This document shows, in pieces, positions 61,001-63,066 of a stretch of 64,000 nucleotides of DNA. How positions within the stretch are numbered: the first letter of the stretch is position 1; every line of letters begins with the position of its first letter. The stretch covers positions 59,509,028 through 59,573,027 of the forward strand of contig OZ024936.1 of NCBI GenBank assembly GCA_964017235.1, given 5' to 3'. This stretch comes from Sabellastarte sp. h YS-2021 (Eukaryota > Annelida > Polychaeta > Sabellida > Sabellidae). The translations under genes were made by a program, and so were the position numbers. The notes below the pieces were generated by a model. That model saw only the letters and a list, made by a program, of their open reading frames with translations, was not told where the DNA came from and did no database searches.

Positions 61001-63066
61001 AAGAACTTATGGCTTCAGCTGAGTGGAATATTACAGATAGATATCAAACTGAAGCATATCATTTTAGGTCTACAGAATATTTCCATTCAAAATGAAATAA
61101 AAATATCATCATTGTAATGGTCATGTATGCTATTTATTCCACCTGGGTAAAATGTAGTTTTGAAAATATATGTTACAGTACTATTAACCTAAATCACATC
61201 ATTAAAGAGTACATTATACTGTATTGTAATACCTTCAGTCTCACATATGAAGATCTATGTAAAAAAATAATGTTAAGAATTTATAAAGAAAGAATTTGTA
61301 AATCTATGTAACCAAATATATGTAACAAGTGAACTATTAATATATTTAATATATAAATGATAAAGAAATTGTATTTCATACTGTGTATGAAACTGGCACT
61401 GGAAACAGGCCTTGGTGGAAGGTTTGCTACCCTCGCCCTCCCAAGGTTCCTTGCACTACTGTCAAAAAAGGGTAAATAAACTTATGTTATTGGGGAAAAA
61501 AAAAAAAAAAAAAAAAAAAAATATACAAACCATGATCACTCATGGATTATTTCTACACTCACCACTTGTCCTGAAAGTCTCTCGCTTCCACCCTAGTGCC
61601 TTCCTTCCACACAATGCCGGGTCTCTGTGGAAACTTGGCAGAGGATGAGGCTTTAGTGTTCTGTGTGGAGCGGGTGTCTCGCCGAGGCTTTTTCATGGAG
61701 CTCTGGGGATGAGGGGTTGGCGGGTCTAAGTGTTTGATTGGAGTGGAAGAAGAGCTGCAGCTATGGCTGGAAAGTACAACATTACTCTATAGAACTGGAA
61801 AGTGCAGAACAATCAATTTGAGTAGAATATACTATATCCTCTGTGGGGAAGGGATTGTATAACCTATACCAATTTTCATACTTTTTGATAATTGAAATCA
61901 CACTGAGTGTTTGAAAAGGGTGTATAAAAACGAATGAAACAAGGCATTACTACCTATCTGTGCTGAGTGAACATCTGTATTGTCTCAATTGTCATCACAA
62001 GTGTGTGTGTCCATATGTGTAGAAACAGCTTGTCTATTATTTGAAAATTTACGTGCTAAATAAATTAGCATAAATCAGATTTCTTCAAAAGGCTATAATT
62101 TCCTTACTTATTTTTCACCACTGTGTTCAGTTTCATGAGATGCAAATATTAAATGTCTATAGAATATATGTCCAATCTTGCTTGTGGTCGCTGGTGACTT
62201 CCATTAAAATCCAGTCACTGCTTAAAAAAATTTAGCAAGCCACAACATACACTCATAAGGCCATGATTAAGGAAATGGTTCTTCTATAATTATAGCAGAT
62301 GATTACGTCACAAGCCTCACCAGCAAACTAAATACACTCAAATGGTCACGTACATGGAGAATGAGCAATACATCACGATATCTAGTAAAAGTGCAAGGTT
62401 TGTGTATTACACCTGTAGTAAATGAGCCTCACCATATTTACTACATAAAACTTCTAGTTGAAAGGGAATTTGACTTAACAGAGGTATAGAGTAAGGAATT
62501 TTAAATTCCCCAGAAATCTAAATTTTGCCACCTTTAATTTAAAAACCTCACTTGATTCTTTGAAACAAAGATGTTTTGTCTTACATTTCTCAGGTCATAG
62601 GTGTTTTCTTATGTGGCAAATTTCAGATATGAGGCGAATTTTACATTTCTTACTCTACATTAAGATGTTGAATACATATTAAGTACACTTACTCTAAATT
62701 TTGAAAATATTGCCAATTTTATTATTTGTAATTGACTCATATTTCAGATATATGCGCATCAAGCATTCACTGGATTGGGAAATACTGAAAATCTACTGTT
62801 GTTCAGTTATAATAAGTGATGTTTCTTTACGTAGTTTTGACATTTTGAAATGAAATACGTATAACCTATATAAAAACCTAGGAAAAATAGATGCATCAAA
62901 TTACTCAACAGAACCTTCTTCATTGAAATAATACAGAAACTTACTTAAAAGAAGAATCTTCATCATCAGCATCGGTTATTTCCATGGCAACAGGTTCATG
63001 AACATCTTCTTCTTTATCATTTTTTTCTTCGGGTACAACTGATGTGGAACTTGCAACTGAATCAGG
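807..63066 (-). CDS. PHF20: PHF20-family chromatin reader, 14 exons placed, both ends outside window
   Basis: Exons (minus, 5' to 3'): 63066-62945, 61766-61563, 57075-56904, 53983-53899, 53247-53159, 51197-51116, 42965-42828, 36217-36084, 22520-22472, 13800-13567, 12932-12807, 11956-11808, 11138-11039, 1005-807; 1,883 coding nt. I placed every boundary on an AG acceptor and GT donor (one GC donor) and the reading phase carries across all junctions. Domain order Tudor, Tudor, Lys-rich linker, C2H2 finger, acidic stretch, PHD finger, conserved post-PHD block matches vertebrate PHF20/PHF20L1 and fly MBD-R2. Family knowledge: nuclear subunit of the NSL complex that recruits MOF for histone H4 acetylation; Tudor domains read methyl-lysine. 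Odd points: roughly 110 residues precede Tudor 1, one GC-AG intron, a nested gene and heavy transposon load in introns. Extra exons of compatible phase in the long introns cannot be excluded. Family identity is secure; PHF20 versus PHF20L1 cannot be decided. Confidence 0.93.
1006..2049. other. Intron, no recognised feature
   Basis: AT-rich intron. A short cluster of degenerate AAGTACTT-type repeats lies at 1090-1200. Nothing else is supported. Confidence 0.4.
2390..3340 (+). repeat. Degenerate ~235-bp units in the LINE 5' region
   Basis: Phrases such as TGTAATCTGAAAACACTGAAGTC (2655) and TGTAATCTAAAATTATTGAAGTC (2881) recur at about 235 bases in an AT-rich region without coding. Weak similarity; may be promoter-type monomers. 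Confidence 0.3.
3866..7675 (+). pseudogene. LINE ORF2 (endonuclease-reverse transcriptase), one nonsense codon
   Basis: The first part (3866-4288) starts an APE-type endonuclease (LKVLSANCQGLRD, then ICLQDTHL). A TGA at 4286-4288 interrupts it directly before GDFNLVLNPEMD, the next endonuclease motif, in the same frame, so a Trp-to-stop change is the likely lesion. From there an open frame to 7675 contains the end of the endonuclease (RLDYFIVS and SDHSIL), the reverse transcriptase with LLMLIDFEKAFDS and the catalytic QFADDTTL near 6008, and a C-terminal CCHC knuckle (CLLCNSNEETLIHLFYFC near 7300). The usual RGCRQGDP box reads RGCKQSDP. Clade assignment L1/Tx1 is by motif style. Confidence 0.92.
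8115..8690. repeat. Family A tandem repeat (~145 bp, 4 units)
   Basis: Units start at GACCTTGAAGGAGGGG-like sequence at about 8121, 8263, 8411 and 8554. Each contains CCCATGATTTCCTA and AATAAGCGAGTTATAAGCAC. The same family recurs at 44600-45214, 50517-50650, 54590-54670 and 55820-55985. Confidence 0.9.
8870..10640. repeat. Family B tandem repeat (~155 bp, about 11-12 units)
   Basis: GATTTACTCAACAGTGAG starts recur at 8875, 9029, 9184, 9338, 9493, 9648, 9803, 9958 and, diverging, 10112, 10279, 10434, 10600. Units 9029+9184 and 9338+9493 form near-identical dimers, as do 10112+10279 and 10434+10600, showing dimeric higher-order structure. Confidence 0.92.
10641..11038. other. Intron: right end of the HINE-like element up to the GC splice donor
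   Basis: Contains a perfect GGGGGTACCCCC palindrome (about 10806-10817) and two copies of GTCAGCTGAC (10995-11004, 11011-11020). No gene. Confidence 0.5.
11039..11138 (-). CDS. PHF20: PHF20-like exon, PHD second half
   Basis: 100-nt exon, acceptor TATTTCAG. Encodes CDVCLCWQHAVCM and KYVCYVCANPPG, supplying the remaining zinc ligands. The donor is GC (G|GCAAGT at 11038). Using GC keeps the frame into the post-PHD block; the nearest GT (11034) would place a stop early in the next exon. Confidence 0.93.
11205..11780 (-). repeat. Decayed tandem copies of the PHD-first-half exon
   Basis: The intron between the two PHD exons holds about five degenerate ~100-bp copies of the 3' part of exon 11956-11808 and its donor region. 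Read on the minus strand they give: 11290-11205 DKVEKLEEVNNIFQINQENG then GTGTGAG; 11520-11420 IEKFGYGNCTCVINEE; 11635-11540 IEKDKVENCMY then stop; 11720-11645 EVVKCACQINEK then frameshift; 11775-11731 CQIIEETGLK. The genuine exon reads IEKDEVVNCICQINEENG. The last-listed copies keep or lose the zinc ligands independently. Interpreted as old exon-fragment duplications, not used exons. Confidence 0.78.
11808..11956 (-). CDS. PHF20: PHF20-like exon, acidic segment and PHD first half
   Basis: 149-nt exon, acceptor TTGTTGCAG, donor GTGTGT. Encodes an acidic run (LDSDEEEAREG) then VVNCICQINEENGLMIQ, the first Cys pair of the PHD finger. The 3' half of this exon plus its donor region is repeated several times in the following intron (11205-11780). 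Confidence 0.95.
12026..12465. mobile_element. hAT-type MITE with 8-bp target duplication
   Basis: TIRs TAAGGCTGAAACTATTA (left) and TAAAGCTGAAACGATTA (right, inverted) are flanked by a perfect 8-bp direct repeat ATAGTCAA (12018-12025 and 12466-12473). 440 bp, no coding. The 8-bp duplication is the hAT hallmark. Confidence 0.85.
12807..12932 (-). CDS. PHF20: PHF20-like exon, Arg/Ser-rich segment
   Basis: 126-nt exon, acceptor TTTCTACAG, donor GTAGTT. Encodes SRHKSRRRREVRSSLDG followed by an acidic tail. No named domain. Confidence 0.82.
12933..13566. other. Intron, no recognised feature
   Basis: Intron between two PHF20 exons. No repeat or gene recognised. Confidence 0.4.
13567..13800 (-). 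CDS. PHF20: PHF20-like exon, C2H2 zinc finger
   Basis: 234-nt exon, acceptor TTCATGCAG, donor GTAAGG. Encodes a C2H2 finger with ligands in CPYEACTKTF and YHVKYYH, the finger that PHF20 proteins carry between the linker and the PHD. Flanked by basic patches (KKGEKTTPKS before, HRKRKS after). Confidence 0.95.
13801..15300. other. Intron, possible palindromic MITE remnant only
   Basis: AT-rich intron between the zinc-finger exon and the FoxQ2-like gene. About 14340-14600 has repeated inverted TTAATCCAAAA/TTTTGGATTAA phrases and two TATTCAGAAA phrases, suggesting a decayed palindromic element without resolvable ends. Confidence 0.3.
15305..15310 (-). terminator. Poly(A) signal of the FoxQ2-like gene
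   Basis: AATAAA on the minus strand, about 350 bases after the stop codon at 15656. First clear signal downstream. Confidence 0.5.
15656..17215 (-). CDS. FoxQ2-like forkhead transcription factor, nested in PHF20 intron
   Basis: 519-residue single-exon ORF. A forkhead (winged-helix) DNA-binding domain lies at about residues 256-355: helix 1 PTQSFVEIIGKTLL, helix 3 WKNSIRHNLSINECF with the base-reading NSIRHNLS intact, wing GSYWAIHPACKEDF, and a basic tail FSRRNARVK. The HPACKEDF and SRRNAR features resemble the FoxQ2 class more than FoxA/D/L. The long N-terminus (Ser/Thr/Gln-rich, with PSPSLSPDSSNYSSLY) and C-terminus are disordered and probably regulatory. The ATG at 17215 follows an in-frame-clean leader. 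Spiralians are known to carry several, often single-exon, FoxQ2 paralogues. Same strand as its host gene; own promoter, 5'UTR intron and poly(A) signal are visible. Forkhead is certain; the FoxQ2 class is inference. Confidence 0.9.
   Translation of the reverse strand: MESSTVQEFYPIAESIESSASWRSISHVTEEALDSTQSCSLGKDLTEVLNEWAKLLAASNSQSDSTCPRFPEFEMPDFKPICPGNEYMDVSAFAEGTRSEKHNNGHVNIQEYFSSASEGFSLMSGPTQTAEFSSCTQGEQIQETLQEDNQITSQTEGFSFTSESMLNSPNDAISMCDRFRIHHTPSPSLSPDSSNYSSLYDSGYSSPSQYSTTNNLSPFTITCSSPQQLNNKDQSSSSVEEVERSASTEEETLEGKPTQSFVEIIGKTLLSFPSHRALLGDIYSQVAEKYPYFGKNKSSSAWKNSIRHNLSINECFIKDGRPQKVPRGSYWAIHPACKEDFMKGIFSRRNARVKIQDYMKKQISAASEMRKMAALYGTRYTTGTPRQDTRYQSHHTTGYQPNYCSTPIEGQRSMPMVNSNDLSSQTAESLNYNLERHLHGYSASPVHLSLGCQSNGFQSPVNSPTATGYLSGLQNKSFSDYQRWYSPLQSTSASSVNHQKQVTGNDMVTNAALSLGNIH
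17263..17655 (-). other. 5'UTR intron of the FoxQ2-like gene
   Basis: Donor GAG|GTAAGT at 17655 and acceptor TTTATCTTTACAG ending at 17263 define a 393-bp intron between the leader exon (about 17750-17656) and the coding exon (17262 onward). Predicted from splice consensus and the upstream TATA box. Confidence 0.6.
17778..17785 (-). promoter_or_regulatory. TATA box of the FoxQ2-like gene
   Basis: Minus strand reads CTATAAAAGGGG (17786-17775), a canonical TATA box. Transcription would start near 17755-17745, followed by a leader exon to 17656. Confidence 0.7.
17790..18954. other. Upstream region of the FoxQ2-like gene, AT-rich
   Basis: No coding. Any enhancers of the FoxQ2-like gene would be expected here, but no site can be named with confidence. 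Confidence 0.3.
18955..19875. mobile_element. Family E tandem-repeat element, old copy
   Basis: Starts with AATAGCATCAGAGGTGCCTG and CTCCACAATCTGGGGAAATAG and ends with ACAGCCCTTAAAGACTGTGGGGTA, the diverged versions of the ends seen at 41870-42810. Inside are about two to three ~146-bp units with AAGGTCACACCAT...CACCTAC phrases. Confidence 0.65.
19876..21791. other. Intron, no recognised feature
   Basis: Only short AT-rich sequence; no supported gene or repeat. Confidence 0.35.
21792..22180 (+). pseudogene. 3' remnant of a LINE
   Basis: A frame from 21792 to the TAA at 22002-22004 reads ELLENLRENLYSSYNNI, then SDEQKFVYMLKQ and ITLAW-like VTLAWNLRK, the style of a LINE ORF2 C-terminus. A 3'UTR follows and ends in a repeated tail of CTTATGTCTATGT units (22163-22196). 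No upstream RT sequence is present, so it is heavily 5'-truncated. Confidence 0.5.
22275..22375 (+). other. tRNA-like sequence (SINE head or tRNA pseudogene)
   Basis: TAGCTCAGTTAG (22288-22299) matches an A box and GGATTGACTCC (22349-22359) matches a B box; spacing of 50 bases is longer than in a normal tRNA. I could not fold a convincing acceptor stem. Directly follows the LINE tail, so it may be a SINE using that tail. Confidence 0.4.
22472..22520 (-). CDS. PHF20: PHF20-like micro-exon
   Basis: 49-nt exon, acceptor CTTTGCCAG, donor GTAAGC. Encodes DIPKGARPSKEKATSP. Short, but strong splice sites and exact phase on both sides support it. The neighbouring introns are about 13.5 kb and 8.7 kb. 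Confidence 0.7.
24209..26605 (-). CDS. Penelope-like reverse transcriptase with GIY-YIG endonuclease (ORF2)
   Basis: 798 residues, uninterrupted. The RT domain has LVTLDVSSLYTNIP (motif A) and RFIDDIFMIW (catalytic DD near residue 430). A CX2C-type linker (CTRLGKCTYC) precedes a C-terminal GIY-YIG nuclease: VYLITCKKCGKYYVGETGR with the distal RQRIYEH (about residues 695-735). This RT plus GIY-YIG arrangement is diagnostic of endonuclease-bearing Penelope-like elements, which copy RNA at nicked targets. Open along its whole length, so the copy may be young. Confidence 0.97.
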   Translation of the reverse strand: MAQSKADLELAAMNAPPGILPPNTKFESYIGHNVINISNYELNEHQLKVLEKGLTFCPTPPRPDKSEIWNDFKEFHRRLELAQFFKPTNENIDLEITQSIIDFMNKNAEDEYEDITVNNPYNEIHQKFKNKSSWKPNPPNKTLDTFKRAFKMNLLECKFNKNPLQNITKDERAGMRDLQNNPHIVIKKADKGSAVVIMNTTDYLREGYRQLSDGNFYTKLKDDPTIDISKKICQVLTDMKNVNLITEKNFNYLNIDNPKSGRFYLLPKIHKKGIPGRPICSSIGHPTCNISKFIDAHIKDYVPKTASYVRDTQHFISRLKTLDKLPEGALLVTLDVSSLYTNIPNREGILAVAAHLRRDRTKNPITPFLLKLLELVLHSMNFTFNEEHYLQVGGTAMGTAVAPNYANLFMDRFETKALEKWHLKPLLWLRFIDDIFMIWTHGRDELNKFINYLNSIHPKIKFTSEINDTHVNFLDTTVKVDADRSIYTTLYEKPTDTHLYLHYQSAHHKPCHQKGPFGQFLRIRRICTKNKDFIDNGMKMIEHYMKRGYPFKTLKKHMLRASRYTQDDLLEVKTKEVTTTPVMTTTFNPQNPDIKGFIHDNWNIIQHSNDCSSTFPDKPIIGFKRLPNLRDMLTKASISYPPKEMVRTKLIPTHCTRLGKCTYCPLITKISEITCNISGDKYQPKNLPKLISCELSDIVYLITCKKCGKYYVGETGRAFRQRIYEHRLSVNKPKDNRVTPVSKHFTGKSHSIKDMQFSILEWCTPKYNTPSTAHRRRREQWWMWNIGAVHPTGINQFF
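26813..27616 (-). CDS. Penelope-like element ORF1
   Basis: About 267 residues from ATG at 27616. The upstream in-frame ATG at 27640 lies on the edge of the pLTR arm and is less likely. The protein is basic and Gln/Lys-rich with a nuclear-localisation-like KSKKRKK, a predicted helical middle (KDQIKEIKDSLRK) and a basic tail (KYRKQGQQRPRKQ). Its position upstream of the RT ORF, 207 bases away, fits ORF1 of Penelope-like elements, presumed RNA-binding. No domain is named with certainty. Confidence 0.75.
   Translation of the reverse strand: MSVISESVSHSTLVSAVSNWNIQSDGLDIRAADTPMPRERISEETMQLLSEARAKLTDNPAPAQPKSKKRKKLGQDAPSTSVAPDRDNYPVESKPIYLRLKTNQRKKISLASVINRMHSELLKGVFPTCVQFKFNINSTRSEAVRKAWDQTIRECKEKMTKALLNDMFTKYSTLKDQISRDYDQLALILNKDQIKEIKDSLRKRDVGMAPVLEHRTKRQYEPPKPSNQRNRKFIAPKYRKQGQQRPRKQTNEQELQSFVKQLKKMLQ
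27735..27771 (-). ncRNA. Hammerhead-ribozyme-like motif, left pLTR arm
   Basis: Minus strand reads CTGATGA, then a 5-bp stem GAAAG/CTTTC with a 15-nt loop, then GAAAC: the two conserved hammerhead boxes with stem II. It lies in sense upstream of ORF1, where Penelope-like elements are known to carry hammerheads. Helices I and III are not convincingly resolved. Confidence 0.45.
28575..32270. repeat. Family C satellite array (133 bp, ~28 units), copy 1
   Basis: Units start at GTGAAAGCTCTCCCAAAAG; measured starts 28711, 28844, 28976, 29109, 29242, 29375 give a 132-133 bp period. Variant markers recur at exactly 1,463 bp (11 units), showing a recent block duplication. Confidence 0.97.
32271..33250. 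repeat. Family D tandem repeat (~168 bp, 6 units), copy 1
   Basis: AAAATGGCCGCCATTTTTGG recurs at 32274, 32442, 32612, 32780, 32949 and 33118. Single diverged units also occur left of the 133-bp array (28290, 28450). Open frames seen here are by-products of the repeat. Confidence 0.95.
33580..33618. repeat. 9-bp GGAGCCGGC microsatellite
   Basis: About four CGGAGCCGG units before the terminal hairpin of satellite element 1; only about two are present at the same place in element 2 (about 41448-41464). Confidence 0.85.
34406..35265 (+). repeat. Penelope pLTR, right inverted arm (uninterrupted)
   Basis: 860-bp inverted partner of the left arm; nearly identical by eye. The loop between the arms is 34087-34405 (319 bp, no ORF). 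Confidence 0.93.
35131..35165 (+). ncRNA. Hammerhead-ribozyme-like motif, right pLTR arm
   Basis: CTGATGA (35131-35137), stem GAAAG/CTTTC with 13-nt loop, GAAAC (35161-35165). The loop is two bases shorter than in the left arm, outside the core. A closed helix can be drawn 5' of the first box (GGAGA with TCTCC, AGG with CCT, two-base bulge); helix III after GAAAC would be short and bulged. Confidence 0.45.
36084..36217 (-). CDS. PHF20: PHF20-like exon, Lys/Glu-rich linker
   Basis: 134-nt exon, acceptor ATTTTCAG, donor GTAAGG. Encodes a highly charged stretch (KRRKSGENQQHVGIKRQK, then a KEEKKD-like run). Ends in phase 0. Likely nuclear localisation and disordered linker. Confidence 0.8.
36218..36810. 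other. Intron, no recognised feature
   Basis: Upstream of the exon at 36217-36084; no gene or repeat family recognised. Confidence 0.35.
37044..37320. mobile_element. Palindromic MITE (277 bp)
   Basis: TIRs TGGGCCCAGCTTCACAAAGG (left) and TGGGCCCAGTTTCACAAAGG (right, inverted) continue into CTACTA on both sides. Multiple TAGTAG/CTACTA blocks inside. No clear target duplication. Confidence 0.7.
38074..40345. repeat. Family C satellite array (133 bp, ~17 units), copy 2
   Basis: Same unit as in copy 1, beginning GTGAAAGCTCTCCCAAAAG, same period. Ends abruptly in mid-unit into family D sequence (40346). Confidence 0.96.
40346..41115. repeat. Family D tandem repeat (~168 bp, ~4.5 units), copy 2
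   Basis: AAAATGGCCGCCATTTT recurs at about 40478, 40646, 40815 and 40984. Confidence 0.94.
41870..42810. mobile_element. Family E tandem-repeat element, best-preserved copy
   Basis: A 13-base subterminal inverted repeat TACCCCACAGCCC (41886-41898; inverted at 42794-42806) and a perfect 18-base hairpin palindrome ACAGCCCTTAAGGGCTGT (42783-42800) at the right end. Between are about three ~146-bp units containing GTTGCACACCTACACCCC (42345, 42493, 42637) and a short CCCGCC-type microsatellite at about 42730. No ORF. HINE-like layout. Confidence 0.7.
42828..42965 (-). CDS. PHF20: PHF20-like exon, Ser/Lys-rich linker
   Basis: 138-nt exon, acceptor TTTGTCAG, donor GTGCTT (weak). Encodes a charged low-complexity linker with SPESSRKSRSDHERRSS and a Lys/Glu run. 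A transposon end (terminal hairpin at 42783-42800) lies about 20 bases downstream of the donor. Confidence 0.8.
42966..43774. other. Intron, no recognised feature
   Basis: An open frame at 43383-43718 has no recognisable homology, no splice or promoter context, and is judged chance. Confidence 0.35.
43775..44250. mobile_element. hAT MITE, copy 1 (476 bp)
   Basis: TIRs TAGGGCTGTCACGACT and TAGGGACGTCACGACT (inverted) flanked by a perfect 8-bp duplication ATGATTAC (43767-43774, 44251-44258). Homologous over its length to 57828-58306. Confidence 0.92.
44600..45214. repeat. Family A tandem repeat, 5' part (split by the Gypsy element)
   Basis: About four ~145-bp GACCTTGAAGGAGGGG units. The Gypsy element inserted in the GAAGGAGGGG core, and the array resumes at 50512. 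Confidence 0.9.
45220..46236 (+). repeat. 5' LTR of the Gypsy element (1,017 bp)
   Basis: Starts TGTTACATATATTGGACACT with a short internal ~50-bp direct repeat (ACATATATT...CACTATATTAGT) and ends ACCGTAACA. From 45327 it is almost identical to 49587-50511. Confidence 0.9.
46244..46261 (+). promoter_or_regulatory. Primer binding site, tRNA-Pro type
   Basis: TGGGGGCTCGTCCGGGAT, eight bases after the 5' LTR, is an 18-base complement of the 3' end of tRNA-Pro as used by many retroelements. Confidence 0.85.
46348..48069 (+). CDS. Gypsy Gag-protease, ends at an in-frame stop
   Basis: 573 residues. Start ATG at 46348 (or 46357). The N-terminal half has a charged coiled-coil-like Glu/Gln/Arg/Lys repeat (ELEAQQRKEE, residues about 95-135), a capsid-like region, a CCHC zinc knuckle CHYCKKPGHVMSDC near residue 377, and an aspartic protease with ILRDTGATQSLL near residue 460. 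It stops at TGA 48067-48069, and the next ORF continues in the same frame. The stop may be a nonsense mutation (CGA to TGA) or a readthrough stop; the first is more likely because the element is otherwise broken. Confidence 0.9.
   Translation: MLKMASAKEFVQSPSMEVLETFKKDMLMQIAQELQIEVKRSTRKHELKRLIVEQLVDEDVLPDSCLEVYKPLPMEPSGQYEIRRLEIERELRLKELETQAQQRKEELEAQQRKEELEAQQREKELELKHEREMRALELNARRIAHEESIATKFDLGKNVRLVPPFNESEVDKYFQHFERVAQNLKWPIDQWPLLLQSILRGKAQEAYTALPISECVDYNSVKNAILKAYELVPEAYRQKFRNYRKQESQTHVEFAHEKEVYFDRWCNSREVGTDFEKLRQVILIEEFKRCVRDDIKTYLDEQKVENLAKAAAYADDYALTHKSTFNKNKSFGPAKKSYPEIGKKSENVAPEKSSDKGQTSNQTMSKDRKPRSFAPVCHYCKKPGHVMSDCWLLKKRREKEATPNAFVSSKSNWRSNPNRAESSIGLDKSEIIREEFKPFVSEGFVSLESSSSQVPIKILRDTGATQSLLLEGVLPLSVSTSTGESVIAQGIEGGCVNVPLHKVKLVSDLVTGSVVVGTRPTLPIKGVSLLLGNDLAGGKVVADPKVTSKPITLVSTEKLEEVIPGIFPSCAVT
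48073..48750 (+). pseudogene. Gypsy polyprotein segment: integrase N-terminal zinc domain, frameshifted end
   Basis: 225 residues in the frame of Gag-protease. After an acidic spacer it has the H2C2 integrase zinc domain (HESPMGGHLG, then CKTCHIC) and the start of the catalytic core with the first Asp (VIIDCVGP). It runs out of frame near 48735-48750, where the core continues in another frame after a one-base indel. Confidence 0.9.
48747..49529 (+). pseudogene. Gypsy integrase core and C-terminus
   Basis: Continues the integrase core: TIMCASTRFPEA, the second catalytic Asp in IQSDQGSNF and the Glu in ESQGALERF. The C-terminal part ends with a degraded SH3-like segment (LGSYPVARRVE, MVKPYFKR), the junction to RT in Gmr1-like elements. 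Terminates about 55 bases before the truncated 3' LTR. Confidence 0.88.
49585..50511 (+). repeat. 3' LTR of the Gypsy element, 5'-truncated
   Basis: Matches the 5' LTR from AAGATAATTGTG to ACCGTAACA. Visible differences are a longer poly-C run (from about 49692), one extra T and one G-to-A. The first ~110 bp of the LTR are missing. Confidence 0.9.
50517..51060. repeat. Family A unit and its unique tail
   Basis: Resumes the array at 50517-50640, then a tail shared with 55980-56250: TACTTTGGCACTCCATGGATG, GGCCATCTT, AAGATATCCTG and AAAATCTCTCTA phrases. Suggests a larger element of which family A is the tandem part. Confidence 0.75.
51116..51197 (-). CDS. PHF20: PHF20-like exon, basic linker
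   Basis: 82-nt exon, acceptor TTTTACAG, donor GTGTGT. Encodes a Lys-rich linker (GKKNKFPIKDLAKEIQE). No domain; phase fits both neighbours. Confidence 0.8.
51240..53158. repeat. Intron with an ~80-bp tandem duplication
   Basis: No gene. A T/G homopolymer tract is at 51250-51277. At 52908-53075 an ~80-bp unit is duplicated (GACATTTATTGCATATC..., AATACACCCAGACACAGT; GACATTTAATGCATATC..., AATACACCAAGACACAGT). Confidence 0.45.
53159..53247 (-). CDS. PHF20: PHF20-like exon, Tudor 2 second half
   Basis: 89-nt exon, acceptor TGCACAG, donor GTGAGA. Encodes YDVLFYDGFKKTVVPINVKT, the closing strands of Tudor 2 with the conserved FYDG motif. Ends in phase 0. Confidence 0.95.
53248..54369. other. Introns around Tudor exon, no recognised feature
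   Basis: Apart from the exon at 53983-53899 nothing is recognised. Confidence 0.35.
53899..53983 (-). CDS. PHF20: PHF20-like exon, Tudor 2 first half
   Basis: 85-nt exon, acceptor TGTCCAG, donor GTATGT. Encodes KIGESVFAKWTDCRMYPGKI, matching the second Tudor domain of PHF20 (the VLACWSDCRFYPAKV region). Ends with the first base of a Gly codon. Confidence 0.95.
54370..54670. repeat. Family E and family A fragments
   Basis: 54370-54590 holds one family E unit and part (CACCTACACCCTCTAACC, CCGAGATATAGCCCGGACAAG); 54590-54670 is a partial family A unit. Confidence 0.7.
54830..55545. repeat. Family D tandem repeat, diverged third array (~168 bp, ~4 units)
   Basis: AAAATGGCCGCCATTTTTGG-like starts at about 54861, 55032, 55199 and 55368. 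Differs from the other arrays by ending units with GTTAAGGAGATAGAAGCAAA. Not linked to family C here. Confidence 0.93.
55546..56260. repeat. Family A unit with unique tail, second copy
   Basis: 55620-55700 has family B-like phrases (AAAGTAGCTA...CTATTACTCAG), 55820-55985 one family A unit, and 55985-56250 the tail also seen at 50640-51040. Shows A, B and tail belong to one larger element family. Confidence 0.7.
56261..56903. other. Intron, no recognised feature
   Basis: No gene or repeat recognised. Confidence 0.35.
56904..57075 (-). CDS. PHF20: PHF20-like exon, Tudor 1 core
   Basis: 172-nt exon, acceptor TTTCAG, donor GTGAGT. Encodes the Tudor core with ILVHFEGWNSRFDEWL, where the aromatic/acidic FDEW signature of the PHF20 family is intact, followed by a basic tail RHSERKETRSKS. 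Ends in phase 0. Confidence 0.95.
57130..57350. repeat. Family E fragment
   Basis: CCATGAGATATAGAAGAGGTG and later TTACAGTTTTCAAGGTATA and AAAGCTCAAGG phrases match the leader and unit of family E, strongly diverged. Confidence 0.5.
57351..57827. other. Intron, no recognised feature
   Basis: No gene or repeat recognised. Confidence 0.3.
57828..58306. mobile_element. hAT MITE, copy 2 (479 bp)
   Basis: TIRs TAGGGGTGGCATGACT and TAGGGATGTCACGACT (inverted) with 8-bp duplication CTAATAAC/CTAATAAT (57820-57827, 58307-58314). Same family and orientation as 43775-44250. Confidence 0.9.
58320..59055. repeat. Family E fragment, then unrecognised intron
   Basis: 58320-58600 has a diverged family E unit (GATGTTGCACACCTGCACCC). 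The rest up to the LINE is AT-rich without features. Confidence 0.5.
59042..61311 (+). pseudogene. LINE reverse transcriptase, 5'-truncated, one frameshift
   Basis: Open from 59042 to 61117; the element's own sequence begins at 59056. It has NYRPISLNNYDYKI, TLDFKKAFDTLEWN, IRQGCPLSALLF and the catalytic QYADDTTLTLG (near 59609), then a C-terminal zinc knuckle CDYCKETENIPHLLYEC (near 60945). At 61115 a stop ends the frame, but MVMYAIYSTWVKCSFENICY (61117-61311), typical of the LINE C-terminus, follows in another frame, showing a frameshift. Only about 33% diverged from the motif style of the LINE at 3866-7675 cannot be judged; it is a different family by eye. Confidence 0.9.
59056..61520 (+). 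mobile_element. 5'-truncated L1/Tx1-type LINE with 9-bp target duplication
   Basis: Direct repeat ATATACAAA at 59047-59055 and 61521-61529 flanks it. It starts inside the RT domain and ends in a poly(A) run of about 25 (61496-61520). Antisense to PHF20, 41 bases from a PHF20 splice donor. Confidence 0.87.
61563..61766 (-). CDS. PHF20: PHF20-like exon, start of Tudor 1
   Basis: 204-nt exon with acceptor TTTCCAG and donor GTGAG at 61562. It encodes a Ser/Pro-rich and basic segment and then KEGTRVEARDFQDKW, the first strand of the first Tudor domain (compare the EARDRLKNWY segment of vertebrate PHF20). The Trp codon is split over the intron. The poly(A) tail of a LINE copy sits 40 bases downstream of the donor. 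Confidence 0.9.
61767..62944. other. Intron, no recognised feature
   Basis: No gene or repeat recognised. Confidence 0.35.
62945..63066 (-). CDS. PHF20: PHF20-like exon, acidic leader
   Basis: 122-nt exon starting in phase 0 after a TTGCATATAG acceptor and ending before GTAAGT (62944). It encodes an acidic, Ser/Val-rich stretch with PEEKNDKEEDVHEP. No domain. It ends with two bases of a codon completed by the next exon. An upstream exon must lie beyond 64000 or unrecognised in 63067-64000. Confidence 0.75.
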
